Positions 8,696 to 17,265 are shown, counted from the first letter of the stretch. The stretch is 64,000 bases of DNA from Oscillospiraceae bacterium (GCA_021205095.1 JAJPYE010000009.1:1-64000); one strand, 5' to 3'. Notes: a model not told the origin generated them from the letters alone. Program-made: numbers and translations.

Positions 8696-8750
8696 GGCCT
8701 CAAGGATAAGATAAATCCTATGGAAATTATCAAGAACGCGAGGCGATTTT

Positions 8751-9938
8751 ATGTATGTATATGCGGACAACGCAGCTACCACCCAGGTGAGTCAGCGGGC
8801 CCTGGAAGCCATGCTCCCCTGCTTTCGGGAGCATTACGGCAACGCATCCTCTCTCCACACGCCGGGACAGAAGGCGGCGGAGCTTCTCCAGCAGGCCAGA
8901 GAGGACGTAGCTGCCGCCATCCACGCCGACCACAAGGAGATCTATTTTACCTCTGGCGGCAGCGAGGCGGACAATCAGGCGATTCTGACTGGGGCGCAAA
9001 TTGGGGCGCGCAAGGGGAAGAAGCACATCATCTCCACCGCCTTTGAGCATCACGCCGTGCTGCACACCCTGGACAGGCTGAAAAAGCAGGGCTATGACAT
9101 CACCCTCCTGGACGTTCACGAAAACGGCGTGGTGACGGCGGAGGAGGTGGCCGCCGCCATCCGGGAGGACACGGCCCTTGTCACGATTATGTTTGTGAAC
9201 AACGAGATCGGCACGGTTCAGCCCATCAAGGAGATCGGGGCGGTATGCCGGGAAAGGGGCGTTTTGTTCCACACCGACGCTGTGCAGGCCGTGGGCCATA
9301 TCCCGGTGGATGTGAAGGACATGAACATTGACATGCTGTCTCTCTCCGGCCATAAATTCCATGCGCCGAAGGGCGTGGGAGCTATGTACGTCCGAAAGGG
9401 CATCCCGGTCTCCATCCTCATCGAGGGGGGCCAGCAGGAACGGGGCAAGCGGGGCGGTACGGAAAACATCCCCGGCATCGTGGGCCTGGCTGCTGCACTG
9501 AACGAGTCCCTGGAGACGCTGGACAGAGATATGGCCCATCTCTCCGCCATGCGGGACAGGCTTATTGAGGGACTTTCCAAAATTCCCCATTCCCGCTTAA
9601 ACGGCGACCGGGAAAAGCGAATTCCCGGTACGGTGAACTTCTGCTTCGAGGGCATCGAGGGCGAGAGTCTGCTGCTCCTGCTGGATGAAAAGGGCATCGC
9701 AGCCTCCTCCGGCAGCGCCTGTACCTCCGGCTCCCTGGATCCCAGTCATGTGCTGCTGGCTCTGGGCCTGCCCCATGAGGTGGCCCATGGCAGCCTCCGA
9801 CTGAGCCTTTCGGCAGACGTCACCCCAGAGCAGATCGACTATATCATCGCCTCCGTGACGGAGGTGGTGGAATACCTGCGGAATATGTCCCCCGTGTGGG
9901 ACGAGCTGGAGCGGGGCGTTTTAGCCCATCAGATATAA
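8751..9938 (+). CDS. nifS: Cysteine desulfurase, NifS/IscS family
   Basis: A 395-residue PLP enzyme that takes sulphur from cysteine as an enzyme-bound persulphide and passes it to a scaffold or to tRNA-thiolation enzymes. The Schiff-base Lys is in LSLSGHKFH (Lys 202). The active-site Cys is Cys 324 in [13 protein letters not shown], and EHHAV (His 100-101 region) stacks on the cofactor. Length is normal. Ribosome binding is weak (GAGGCG, 8 nt before the ATG). It leads an operon with an IscU scaffold 17 nt downstream and mnmA after that. It may therefore supply sulphur both for Fe-S clusters and for 2-thiouridine in tRNA. Confidence 0.95.
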   Translation: MYVYADNAATTQVSQRALEAMLPCFREHYGNASSLHTPGQKAAELLQQAREDVAAAIHADHKEIYFTSGGSEADNQAILTGAQIGARKGKKHIISTAFEHHAVLHTLDRLKKQGYDITLLDVHENGVVTAEEVAAAIREDTALVTIMFVNNEIGTVQPIKEIGAVCRERGVLFHTDAVQAVGHIPVDVKDMNIDMLSLSGHKFHAPKGVGAMYVRKGIPVSILIEGGQQERGKRGGTENIPGIVGLAAALNESLETLDRDMAHLSAMRDRLIEGLSKIPHSRLNGDREKRIPGTVNFCFEGIEGESLLLLLDEKGIAASSGSACTSGSLDPSHVLLALGLPHEVAHGSLRLSLSADVTPEQIDYIIASVTEVVEYLRNMSPVWDELERGVLAHQI

Positions 9939-9955
9939 GAAAGGAGAAAATTACG

Positions 9956-10411
9956 ATGGCTCTTTACAGCGATAAGGTTATGGATCATTTCCAGCATCCC
10001 CGGAACGTGGGGAAGATGGAGGACGCCGACGGCATCGGCGAGGTGGGAAACGCCAAGTGCGGCGACATTATGCGGATGTATATTAAGGTGGACGAGGAGA
10101 AACGGATTTCCGATGTGAGCTTCATCACCTTCGGTTGCGGCAGTGCCATCGCCAGCTCCTCCATGGCCACGGAGATGATCAAGGGCAAGCCCATCGACGA
10201 GGTGCTGACCCTGACAAACAAGGCGGTGACGGAGGCGCTGGACGGTCTGCCCGCCCACAAGCTCCACTGCTCCGTGCTGGCGGAGGAGGCGGTGAAGGCC
10301 GCCGTGAAGGATTATTACGACAAAAACGGCATTGCCTATGACCCGGAGACCCTGAAGGAGGGCGAGTGCGCGGCCTGTCACCTAAACGATGTCCACGCCG
10401 ACAATCCCTGA
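9956..10411 (+). CDS. iscU: Fe-S cluster assembly scaffold IscU/NifU N-terminal type
   Basis: A 151-residue scaffold on which [2Fe-2S]/[4Fe-4S] clusters are built from desulfurase-derived sulphur. The three ligand cysteines are Cys 35 (GNAKCGD, with the conserved Asp 37), Cys 61 (FGCGSA) and Cys 105 (LHCSVLAEE). ATG 9956 follows AAAGGAGA. The C-terminus carries a short extra tail with a C-x-x-C pair (ECAACH) that classical IscU lacks; this tail is common in NifU-like proteins of anaerobes. It is directly downstream of nifS. Confidence 0.95.
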   Translation: MALYSDKVMDHFQHPRNVGKMEDADGIGEVGNAKCGDIMRMYIKVDEEKRISDVSFITFGCGSAIASSSMATEMIKGKPIDEVLTLTNKAVTEALDGLPAHKLHCSVLAEEAVKAAVKDYYDKNGIAYDPETLKEGECAACHLNDVHADNP

Positions 10412-10424
10412 CAGCGGCGATACG

Positions 10425-11501
10425 ATGGGAAAAAAGGCCCTGGTGGCCATGTCCGGCGGGGTTGACAGCAGCGTGGCCGTCCTGCTCATGCAGCGGGCGG
10501 GCTTCCGCTGTATTGGCGTCACCATGAAGATGTTTTCCGGCGAGACCAAAACCGAGAAGACCTGCTGCTCCCTGGACGACGTTTCCGACGCCCGCTCCGC
10601 CGCCCATCGCCTGGGCGTTCCCTATTACGTTTTTGACTACACAGCCCAGTTTGACGAGAACGTCATCCGCCGGTTTGTGCAGGTATATGAGGAGGGCGGC
10701 ACCCCGAACCCCTGCGTTGACTGCAACCGCTATTTAAAGTTTGGTAGTTTGTACGACCGGGCCAGACTCCTGGGCTGCGAAACCATCGCCACCGGCCATT
10801 ATGCGCGGGTGGAGCAGGGGCCGGAAGGTCGTTGGCTTCTGAAAAAGGGGCTGGATACCGCCAAGGATCAAAGCTATGTGCTGTATATGCTGACCCAGGA
10901 GCAGCTCGCCCACACCCGCTTCCCCTTGGGGGACATGACCAAGGAGGCGGCCCGCGCTCTGGCGGCGGAGCAGGGGCTTTTGAACGCCCGTAAGCGGGAC
11001 AGCCAGGACATCTGCTTCGTCCCGGACGGAGATTATGCCGCCTTTATCCGCCGGTACACTGGTCAGGATTATCCCCCAGGGGATTTTGTGGACGAGTCGG
11101 GCCGGGTGCTGGGCCGCCACAAGGGAGCCATCGGCTATACCATCGGCCAGCGGCGGGGGCTTGGGGTGTCGGCGGAGAAGCCGCTTTACGTCTGCGCCAA
11201 ACGGCGGGAGGACAACGCTATTGTCCTGGGGGGCAACGAGCGGCTGTTTTCCGCCACCCTGCTGGCAAACGACCTGAATTTTATTATCGCTCCCCGACTG
11301 GAAAGACCAGTCCGCTGTCGGGCCAAGGTGCGCTATCGTCAGGCGGAGCAGTGGGCCACGGCGGAGCAGACAGACGAGGACGAGCTGCGGGTGACATTCG
11401 ACCAGCCCCAGCGGGCCATCACCCCTGGTCAGGCCGTGGTGCTCTATGATGGGGACACGGTCATTGGCGGCGGAACAATCTATCAAACGGAGGAGCAATA
11501 A
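10425..11501 (+). CDS. mnmA: tRNA-specific 2-thiouridylase MnmA
   Basis: A 358-residue ATP-dependent enzyme that thiolates U34 of Lys, Glu and Gln tRNAs. The PP-loop is AMSGGVDSS (residues 8-16). The catalytic pair is Cys 97 (NPCVDCNR) and Cys 197 (DSQDICFVPDGDY). I place the start at ATG 10425, because family members begin a few residues before the PP-loop. The ORF is open to ATG 10389, which would overlap iscU by 23 nt. Neither start has a strong ribosome binding site, so translational coupling is likely. The order nifS-iscU-mnmA fits direct sulphur relay. Confidence 0.95.
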   Translation: MGKKALVAMSGGVDSSVAVLLMQRAGFRCIGVTMKMFSGETKTEKTCCSLDDVSDARSAAHRLGVPYYVFDYTAQFDENVIRRFVQVYEEGGTPNPCVDCNRYLKFGSLYDRARLLGCETIATGHYARVEQGPEGRWLLKKGLDTAKDQSYVLYMLTQEQLAHTRFPLGDMTKEAARALAAEQGLLNARKRDSQDICFVPDGDYAAFIRRYTGQDYPPGDFVDESGRVLGRHKGAIGYTIGQRRGLGVSAEKPLYVCAKRREDNAIVLGGNERLFSATLLANDLNFIIAPRLERPVRCRAKVRYRQAEQWATAEQTDEDELRVTFDQPQRAITPGQAVVLYDGDTVIGGGTIYQTEEQ

Positions 11502-11505
11502 GCCA

Positions 11506-12081
11506 ATGAACAGAGAAAACGCCTGGGCGCTTTTGACCCAGTATAATCATGACCCCTTCCACCTGCGCCACGCCCTGACGGTAGAGGGCGTCATGCGCTG
11601 GTATGCAAACGACCTGGGCTATGGGGACGAGGCGGATAAGTGGGCCGTTGTGGGCCTTTTGCACGACCTGGATTTCGAGCAGTACCCTGACCAGCACTGC
11701 ATAAAGCAGCAGGAGCTGATGCGCGCCGCCGGCGTGGAGGAGGACATTATCCACGCCACGTGCAGCCATGGGTATCTTCTCACCGTGGACATCGCCCCGG
11801 AGCATGAGATGGAAAAGGTTCTCTACGCCGCGGACGAGCTGACCGGCCTGATCGGAGCCGCCGCCCTGATGCGCCCCTCCAAAAGCGTCATGGACATGGA
11901 GGTCAAGAGCCTGAAAAAGAAGTACAAGCAGTCCGGCTTCGCCGCCGGATGCTCCCGCGAGGTTATCCAGCGGGGTGCGGATATGCTGGGCTGGCCGCTG
12001 GAGACATTGATGGAAAAAACCATCCTGGCCATGCGCGCCTGTGAGAGCGACATCCAGACCCAGATGGAAAATATTTCCTGA
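11506..12081 (+). CDS. HD-domain phosphohydrolase
   Basis: A 191-residue HD-superfamily protein with an N-terminal His (residue 22) and the metal-binding HD pair in GLLHDLDFE (53-54). A later conserved His lies in CSHG. Such proteins hydrolyse phosphate esters or nucleotides in the cytoplasm; the substrate here is unknown. The start ATG 11506 is 4 nt after the mnmA stop and within the AGGAGCAATAAG region, which serves as ribosome binding site. It is co-transcribed with the Fe-S/tRNA-thiolation genes, a common neighbour pairing in Oscillospiraceae-like genomes, but no functional link is proven. Confidence 0.85.
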   Translation: MNRENAWALLTQYNHDPFHLRHALTVEGVMRWYANDLGYGDEADKWAVVGLLHDLDFEQYPDQHCIKQQELMRAAGVEEDIIHATCSHGYLLTVDIAPEHEMEKVLYAADELTGLIGAAALMRPSKSVMDMEVKSLKKKYKQSGFAAGCSREVIQRGADMLGWPLETLMEKTILAMRACESDIQTQMENIS

Positions 12082-12101
12082 ATTAATAAGGAGCTGACAG
12101 A

Positions 12102-12539
12102 ATGAGAGTCTCAACCAAGGGCCGGTACGCACTGCGGACGATGGTGGATCTGGCCCAGCACAGCGATAGCGGACTCGTTACCCTGAAGGACGTGGCGGCC
12201 CGGCAGGATTTGAGCCAGAAATACCTGGAGCAGATCGTCACCGTGATGAGCCGGGCGGGCTTCGTCAAGGGCATACGCGGCCCCCAGGGGGGCTATCGCC
12301 TGGCCAGGGAGCCAAGGGATTATAATCTGGCGGAGATACTGCGTCTTGTGGAAGGAAGCCTGGCCCCGGTGGAGTGTCTGGATGAAAGTCCCAACCAATG
12401 TGAACACTGCGCCACCTGCTCCACCGTGGAGATGTGGGACGGCCTTTATAAGGTGATAACCGAGTATCTGGAGGGTATTACCCTCCAGGATCTTCTGGAT
12501 CGCGCCAACGCCAATGTGGGGAACGATTATGTGATTTAA
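12102..12539 (+). CDS. Rrf2 family transcriptional regulator, probably Fe-S sensing (IscR-like)
   Basis: A 145-residue winged-helix regulator of the Rrf2 family, opening with the characteristic MRVSTKGRYALR and including LSQKYLEQI in the DNA-binding domain. Four cysteines cluster after the long helix: Cys 92, 100, 103 and 106. IscR uses three spaced cysteines in the same place to hold a [2Fe-2S] cluster, whereas CymR has none. The spacing C-x7-C-x2-C-x2-C differs from E. coli IscR. It lies 20 nt after the HD gene behind AAGGAG, at the end of the nifS operon. Feedback control of that operon is inferred. Confidence 0.9.
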   Translation: MRVSTKGRYALRTMVDLAQHSDSGLVTLKDVAARQDLSQKYLEQIVTVMSRAGFVKGIRGPQGGYRLAREPRDYNLAEILRLVEGSLAPVECLDESPNQCEHCATCSTVEMWDGLYKVITEYLEGITLQDLLDRANANVGNDYVI

Positions 12540-12627
12540 CGCCTGTCGTCGATGCGGTAAAGCGGTTCATGGCTGCCGCCTTGGAATATGGGAGAAAAAT
12601 TCACAAAAAGTTTCTGAGGCGGACTGG

Positions 12628-12654
12628 TTGTTGGACGGGGAAGTGTGGTATAAT
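12628..12654 (+). promoter_or_regulatory. Extended -10 promoter for the CxxC membrane protein
   Basis: TATAAT at 12649-12654 is preceded by TG at 12646-12647 (extended -10). The best -35 is TTGTTG at 12628-12633 with a short 15-bp spacer, so recognition would rest mainly on the extended -10. Confidence 0.6.
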
Positions 12655-12760
12655 AACTAAAAGTACCTGTTATATTTTTGTATTGGTTGTCTTGCTCCTG
12701 CCCTTCGGGCGGAACCGCAAAAACAATATAGAGAAGTTTTATTATCAGAAGGGAACCCCC

Positions 12761-13591
12761 ATGTCCAACGCAAAGCATTTATCCAATACCTGTATGCTCC
12801 ACTATGCCAAGCTGGTTTATCGGAGTTGTCTGCTGCTGCTGGCGGTGGCGCTGTATATCTTTCAGCGGGTGCGAACCGGCTCCGGCCTGTTGGCGGAGCT
12901 GACCAGAGGCAGGGCTGTGCTGACGATTATCTGGCTGGTGTTTGCGGTGGAAATGATTTTCCGCTTCTTTCCCTCCTCCATAGAGAGCATGGGCTGCCAG
13001 AAGCAGTTCGCCAAAAATTATATCCCGGAGGAGGGCGGTCAGCTCCCGGATAAACGGGGCCGTTCTACTTTGGCTGTGGCTGTCGTCTGGATCGGCATGA
13101 ACGCCGTTTTGGGCGTGCTGTATGCGGTTTCCGTGCTGGACGAAATGCTTTTGATCATTATCGGTCTGGCCTATTCCGTGTGCGACATGATTTGCATTTT
13201 GTTTTTCTGTCCCTTTCAAACCTGGTTTATGAAGAACAAATGCTGTGGTAGCTGTCGGATATATAACTGGGATTATGCCATGATGTTTACGCCCCTGGTG
13301 TTCATCAGAAGCGTTTACACCTGGAGCCTGTGCGCCCTGGCCCTGGTGCTTCTGATTCGGTGGGAGATGACCTTCCGCCTGCACCCGGAGCGATTTTATG
13401 AGACCACCAATCAGAGCCTGAAATGCGCGAATTGCCACGAAAAGCTGTGTCAGCACAAAAAACAGCTTCGGCGTTTCCTTCGCCGTCAGCAGCAGCTTGC
13501 CATCAAGGCGCAAAAGGATCTCCCCGCCGTCACCGCCGCTGTCACCGAAAAGGTGTGCGCTCCTCGTTCCCGTCGTTCCCACGGCGCATAA
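12761..13591 (+). CDS. Membrane protein of unknown function with cysteine motifs
   Basis: I do not recognise this 276-residue protein. It has about four to five hydrophobic helices (roughly residues 18-35, 48-65, 105-140, 165-200). Between them is KNKCCGSCRIYNWDY, and after the last helix the tail has C-x-x-C and K-L-C (LKCANCHEKLCQHK). The cysteines could bind metal or a cluster. The tail is Lys/Arg/Gln rich, so it probably faces the cytoplasm. ATG 12761 follows AGAAGGGA; the ORF is open further upstream without a good start site. It has its own promoter and a terminator hairpin at 13661, so it is transcribed alone. Confidence 0.75.
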   Translation: MSNAKHLSNTCMLHYAKLVYRSCLLLLAVALYIFQRVRTGSGLLAELTRGRAVLTIIWLVFAVEMIFRFFPSSIESMGCQKQFAKNYIPEEGGQLPDKRGRSTLAVAVVWIGMNAVLGVLYAVSVLDEMLLIIIGLAYSVCDMICILFFCPFQTWFMKNKCCGSCRIYNWDYAMMFTPLVFIRSVYTWSLCALALVLLIRWEMTFRLHPERFYETTNQSLKCANCHEKLCQHKKQLRRFLRRQQQLAIKAQKDLPAVTAAVTEKVCAPRSRRSHGA

Positions 13592-13660
13592 AAAATGCGC
13601 CATCGCCGATGACGTGTCCCCTGCCAAGCAAATAATGAGGAATCAAAAGTAGATTTTCTT

Positions 13661-13700
13661 AGAGATGGCCGTTGTTGCAGGACATAAGCCATCTCTTTTT
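13661..13700 (+). terminator. Terminator-like hairpin
   Basis: A 9-bp stem, AGAGATGGC (13661-13669) with GCCATCTCT (13688-13696), 18-nt loop, followed by TTTT. It separates the membrane protein from the AT-richer HTH islet. Confidence 0.65.
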
Positions 13701-13735
13701 CATTTATCCTAAGAATAAAAAGATCGAGAAATTAC

Positions 13736-13764
13736 TTGACAAGAAATTGCTTGAATAATATACT
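13736..13764 (+). promoter_or_regulatory. Strong promoter of the small HTH gene
   Basis: TTGACA (13736-13741), 17-bp spacer, TATACT (13759-13764). It is followed 8 nt later by GGAGGTGA (13773-13780) and the GTG start, so the leader is very short. Confidence 0.8.
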
Positions 13765-13784
13765 CCGATTATGGAGGTGATACC

Positions 13785-14027
13785 GTGAAGGGACGAGAGA
13801 TTGTAAAACGGATTATGGAGAATAAGGGAGTCACCAATGCTGTACTCAGTAAGCGTCTGGGGCTGACACAGGCTGCCCTTTGGGATAGATTAAATACCAA
13901 AAAGGCAAAGGATATTCCCTTGTCTACCTTGGTTGAAATGTTGGAGCAGCTTGATTACAAAGTCCAGATTGTTCCGGGCGATACGGCGATACCAGAAGAT
14001 GGCTATGAGGTGGAGCGGATAGAGTAA
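13785..14027 (+). CDS. Small XRE-like helix-turn-helix protein
   Basis: An 80-residue protein with a lambda-repressor-type HTH (residues about 5-55: VLSKRLGLTQAALWDRL, then PLSTLVEMLEQLDYKVQIV). It starts at GTG 13785 behind a near-perfect GGAGGTGA. The family is common in phages, integrated elements and their remnants. The gene and its flanks are more AT-rich than the surrounding genes and have their own strong promoter and terminator, which suggests acquisition. No toxin, integrase or phage gene is adjacent. A role as a stand-alone repressor is inferred. Confidence 0.8.
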   Translation: MKGREIVKRIMENKGVTNAVLSKRLGLTQAALWDRLNTKKAKDIPLSTLVEMLEQLDYKVQIVPGDTAIPEDGYEVERIE

Positions 14028-14160
14028 AAGGGCGTTGTCCCTATAAAAGCCGTTGCTAAGAAAGGTTATATGCGGGGCATACCCAAAATCAGACTACAAA
14101 GCAGTGGGCGCCTTACCCGCCATGGAATATTATAGGCCGTAAGGGAGCTACAGTAAACTC

Positions 14161-14193
14161 AAAGGGATTGTCCTAGGACAATCCCTTTTTCCT
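14161..14193. terminator. Bidirectional terminator, 28-bp perfect palindrome
   Basis: AAAGGGATTGTCCT and its exact complement form a 28-bp palindrome (14161-14188), followed by TTTTT. It lies between the HTH gene and the convergent flavoprotein gene and can serve both. The 130 bases between the HTH stop and this palindrome hold no recognisable gene; a 21-codon ORF at 14070-14135 has a weak AAAGG site but no family resemblance. Confidence 0.85.
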
Positions 14194-14201
14194 TCTTTAA
14201 C

Positions 14202-15773
14202 TCACATAGTTTCCAGCTCCTGCATCAGCGCCTGGGCGCAGCGCAGGCCGTCCAGGGCGGCGCTTATGATGCCTCCGGCCCAGCCGGCGCCCTCGCCGCA
14301 GGGATAGAGGCCCCGCAGGCCGGGACTTTGCATATCGTCGCCCCGGTCTATCCGCACGGGGGAGGAGGAGCGGGTCTCCGGCCCGGTCAGCACCGCCGCC
14401 GCCTCGTCAAAGCCCCGGAGCTTATGGCCGAATACGGGCAGGGCCTCGGCGATGGTGTTCCCTATGCAGGCGGGGAGGATGCTGTGCAGATTCAGCTCCC
14501 GCACCCCTGGGGCGTATGAGGGGGAGACTCTGGCGATAGGAGTCGCCTTGCCGGTGAGAAAGCCGCCTACTGTTTGACAGGGAGCCAGATAACCGCCGCC
14601 GGCGGCGTCATAGGCCGCCTGTTCAATAGCGCGCTGCCACTGCATACCGCCCAGAACGCCGGGATAAGGGAAATCTGCCGGGGATACGGCGGCCAGCAGC
14701 GCCGCATTTGCATTTACATAATTCCGGCCACTGGGACTGGCCCCATTGGTGCAGACCCGCCCCTCCTCGCTGGCGGCGGGGACGACCTCCCCTCCGGGAC
14801 ACATACAAAAGGTGTAGCATCGCCGCCCGTTTGGAAGCTGACAGGCAAGGGAATAATCGGCAGCGGGCAGTCTTGGATGGCCGGCAAAGGGGCCGTATTG
14901 GGCTCTGTCGATGTCCTGCTGGAGATGCTCAATGCGCACGCCCATGGCAAAGGGCTTGGGGGACAGGGGAATGTTGAGTTTACATAACATTTCGAACGTA
15001 TCTCTGGCGCTGTGGCCGCAGGCGAGAATAAGCGACCGGCAGGGGATAAGGCCCCGGTTTGTCTCCGCCCCTGTCAGACGGCCATTTTCCACTGCAAGGT
15101 TCGTGACCTTCGTGGAAAAACGTACCTCGCCCCCCAGGGCGACAATGCGCCGTCGAATACCGGCGCACACACCAGGGAGCAGGTCTGTACCGATGTGAGG
15201 CTTGGCGTCGGTCAGTATGTCTGCCGGAGCGCCTGCCTCTACAAGCTGGGTCAGTATCCAGGGGATACGCCGATCCTTTACCCCGGTGGATAGCTTGCCG
15301 TCGGAAAAGGCTCCGGCCCCGCCTTCGCCAAACTGAATGTTGGATTCCGGGTCGAGCTGGCCGGTTTCCCGCAGGCGGGAGACCTTTTCTGTCCGGGCCT
15401 CCGCCGCTTCGCCCCGTTCCAGAACGATGGGCCGCAGACCGGCCAGGGCCAGTAGCAGAGCGGCAAACATGCCTCCCGGCCCAAAGCCCACCACGACGGG
15501 GCGGCTGTCCAGGTTTCCTGCAAAGGCGGGCGGCTGCCAGAGACTCTCCGGCGCAGGGGCAGCATCCCGGCAGCGGGCCAGGGCAGAGGCCTCGTTTTTC
15601 ATGGACACGTCCAGGGTATATACAAAATGCACGTCCGATTTTTTTCGCGCGTCTATAGCCCGGCGTACAACGGTCAGGCTCCGAACACTGCCTCCCAGGG
15701 ATTGCTCCGCCGCGGCCTTCAGGGCCGCTTCGTTCCCGTCCAGGGGCAGGCTGACGTTTCGCAGTCGTATCAT
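14202..15773 (-). CDS. FAD-dependent dehydrogenase (COG2509-type)
   Basis: A 523-residue flavoprotein. An N-terminal domain of about 90 residues (MIRLRNVSLPLDGNE) precedes the FAD-binding Rossmann motif VVVGFGPGGMFAA. Then comes the family's FGEGGAGAFSDGKL block, and near the C-terminus LYPCGEGAGWAGGI closes the FAD site. The family is widespread in Firmicutes, and its substrate is not established. The ATG overlaps the stop of the upstream flavoprotein gene (ATGA), so the two were one translational unit before that gene was frameshifted. Confidence 0.88.
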   Translation of the reverse strand: MIRLRNVSLPLDGNEAALKAAAEQSLGGSVRSLTVVRRAIDARKKSDVHFVYTLDVSMKNEASALARCRDAAPAPESLWQPPAFAGNLDSRPVVVGFGPGGMFAALLLALAGLRPIVLERGEAAEARTEKVSRLRETGQLDPESNIQFGEGGAGAFSDGKLSTGVKDRRIPWILTQLVEAGAPADILTDAKPHIGTDLLPGVCAGIRRRIVALGGEVRFSTKVTNLAVENGRLTGAETNRGLIPCRSLILACGHSARDTFEMLCKLNIPLSPKPFAMGVRIEHLQQDIDRAQYGPFAGHPRLPAADYSLACQLPNGRRCYTFCMCPGGEVVPAASEEGRVCTNGASPSGRNYVNANAALLAAVSPADFPYPGVLGGMQWQRAIEQAAYDAAGGGYLAPCQTVGGFLTGKATPIARVSPSYAPGVRELNLHSILPACIGNTIAEALPVFGHKLRGFDEAAAVLTGPETRSSSPVRIDRGDDMQSPGLRGLYPCGEGAGWAGGIISAALDGLRCAQALMQELETM

Positions 15774-16982
15774 ATCATTCCTCCGGCGGCCAGGCCCGCC
15801 ATTCGCCCGCTAGCCCAGGCCCATTGCAGATTATAGCCGCCGCAGTCCCCGTCCACGTCCAGCACCTCCCCGCAGGCGTAAAGGCCGGGAACCAGACGGC
15901 TTTCCATGGTATTGGGGTCGAAGCCCGCTGTTTCCACGCCTCCGGCAGTCACCTGGGCGGCGTCGAAGCTCAGGGTACCCAGCAGGGGCAGCTCGAACCG
16001 ACAGATCACAGCGGCGATTTGCTCCAAGGCCCGGTCAGACAAGGCCCACAGCCTTGTGTCCAGGGGAATCTCCGCCCGGCGGAGAACGGTGCGGGCAATG
16101 GCGTTGTGCAGCGCGCCGGTCAGGAGATTTTCCGCCTTGTAGTTCGAAAAGCTGTCCCGCTTTTCCGTCATATAACGAAGGATGTCCCGTTCCGTCAGCT
16201 CCGGCAGGAGCCGCAGAACCAGAAGGCCTCCGTCGCCCAGGCCGGCGGCGGTTCGGGACAGGTCGAATACCGCGGGGCCGGTGACGCCATACTCCGCAAA
16301 CTGCACCTCGCCCGTTCCCTGGGCCAGGGTACGGCCCCGGTATTCCAGGGCCAGGCGGGCCTGGGTGCGAACGCCCTTCATGGGCCGAACCCAGGTGTTT
16401 TCCGTGCGAAGCTGCACCAGAGAGGGGTGAAGAGCCGTGCTGCTGTGGCCGAACAGCCGCAGCAGCTCATAGCCGGAACGGGAGCCGCCCAGCCGCTCCC
16501 CCGCAGGCGATAATCAGCTTATCGCAGATTACGTCCTCCCCCAGGGTGGATTTCAGGAGAAACTGGTTCCCCTCCCGGCGGGCGTCCTTCACGGTGATGC
16601 CGCATATAAGCTCCACCCCTCTCTCCTCCAGGGCCAGGCGCAGCACGTCTACCACGCTGGCGGCGGTGTCCGTCAGCGGATAGATGCGGCCCCCCTCCTC
16701 CCGCCGGACGGCAAGACCCAGACCGGCGAACCAGTCCAATGTCTCCGCCACGCCGAAGCGGGTCAGGGCGGGCAGCACAAAGTCCGGGTTGCCCCCATGG
16801 TAGTGGGGAGGCCCGGCCTGGTCGTTTGAAAGGTTGCAGCGGCCATTGCCCGTGGCGGCCAGCTTGCGCCCCACCCGGCTCTGCCGCTCCAGCAGCAGCA
16901 CCCGGTTTTCCAGGCTTTCCGCCGCCGCCAGCGCCGCCGCCATCCCAGAGGCCCCGCCCCCAATGACAGCAATGGTAGCCAT
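15770..16982 (-). pseudogene. NAD(P)/FAD-dependent oxidoreductase, BaiN/HI0933 family, interrupted by a frameshift
   Basis: Two adjacent pieces in different frames make up one COG2081/HI0933-type flavoprotein. The 5' part (from ATG 16982 behind AGGAGGACA) has AVIGGGASGMAAALAAAESL and QSRVGRKLAATGNGRCNLSN. It runs to LIIACGGAAG and then stops at 16467. The 3' part continues in another frame with GGSRSGYELL and LRTENTWVRPMKG and ends with LYACGEVLDVDGDCGGYNLQWAW. The switch lies at about 16495-16510, where relatives have a few more residues between ACGG and GGS, so a short deletion is likely. It could be a real inactivation or an assembly error; everything else looks intact. Confidence 0.85.
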
Positions 16983-17091
16983 AAATTGTCCTCCTGTTAT
17001 ACATATACCAGCAGGGGCCAAAGGCCCCGCGCTGGCTAAAACCTGTCCAATGATGCCAAACGAAAAATTCCCCCCGCCAATCTACAATTAC

Positions 17092-17206
17092 GGTTGTCCG
17101 ACAATGCAGGGCGAGGGATTTTTTCGTCAGGTCGTGATGTGACGACGCAGGCGTACATAGGTACGTCAAGGAGGCACAGCGCGGCCTGGCGGAAAAAGAC
17201 CCGCCC
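17092..17206 (+). repeat. Structured intergenic element 2, copy A
   Basis: This 115-nt stretch folds into a long outer stem. GGGCG (17109-17113) pairs with CGCCC (17202-17206), and TTTTTTCGTCAGG (17119-17131) pairs with CCTGGCGGAAAAA (17185-17197). Inside are two hairpins, GTCGT/ACGAC (17131-17146) and CGTAC-atag-GTACG (17152-17165). The reverse complement of 34518-34635 has the same layout and shares GACAATGCAGGGCGAGGG and GACCCGCCC, with compensating changes in the stems. A strong hairpin follows at 17222-17259. The strand given is arbitrary. It could be a non-coding RNA or a dispersed structured repeat; no protein reading was convincing. Confidence 0.6.
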
Positions 17207-17221
17207 CGTCCGTACAAACGG

Positions 17222-17265
17222 GGGGCTGTATCATAACCGAAAGGTTTTGATACAGCCCCTTTTTC
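17222..17265 (+). terminator. Terminator-like hairpin beside element 2 copy A
   Basis: GGGGCTGTATCA (17222-17233) pairs with TGATACAGCCCC (17248-17259), followed by TTTTT on the plus strand. No annotated plus-strand gene precedes it, so the T-run orientation suggests a transcript from the element itself. Alternatively it is a hairpin used by the minus-strand gene ending at 17266. Confidence 0.6.

Noticed and set aside
14070..14135. 21-codon ORF after the HTH gene with a weak AAAGG site
   Set aside because: Too short, no resemblance to any family, and followed by the palindrome terminator.
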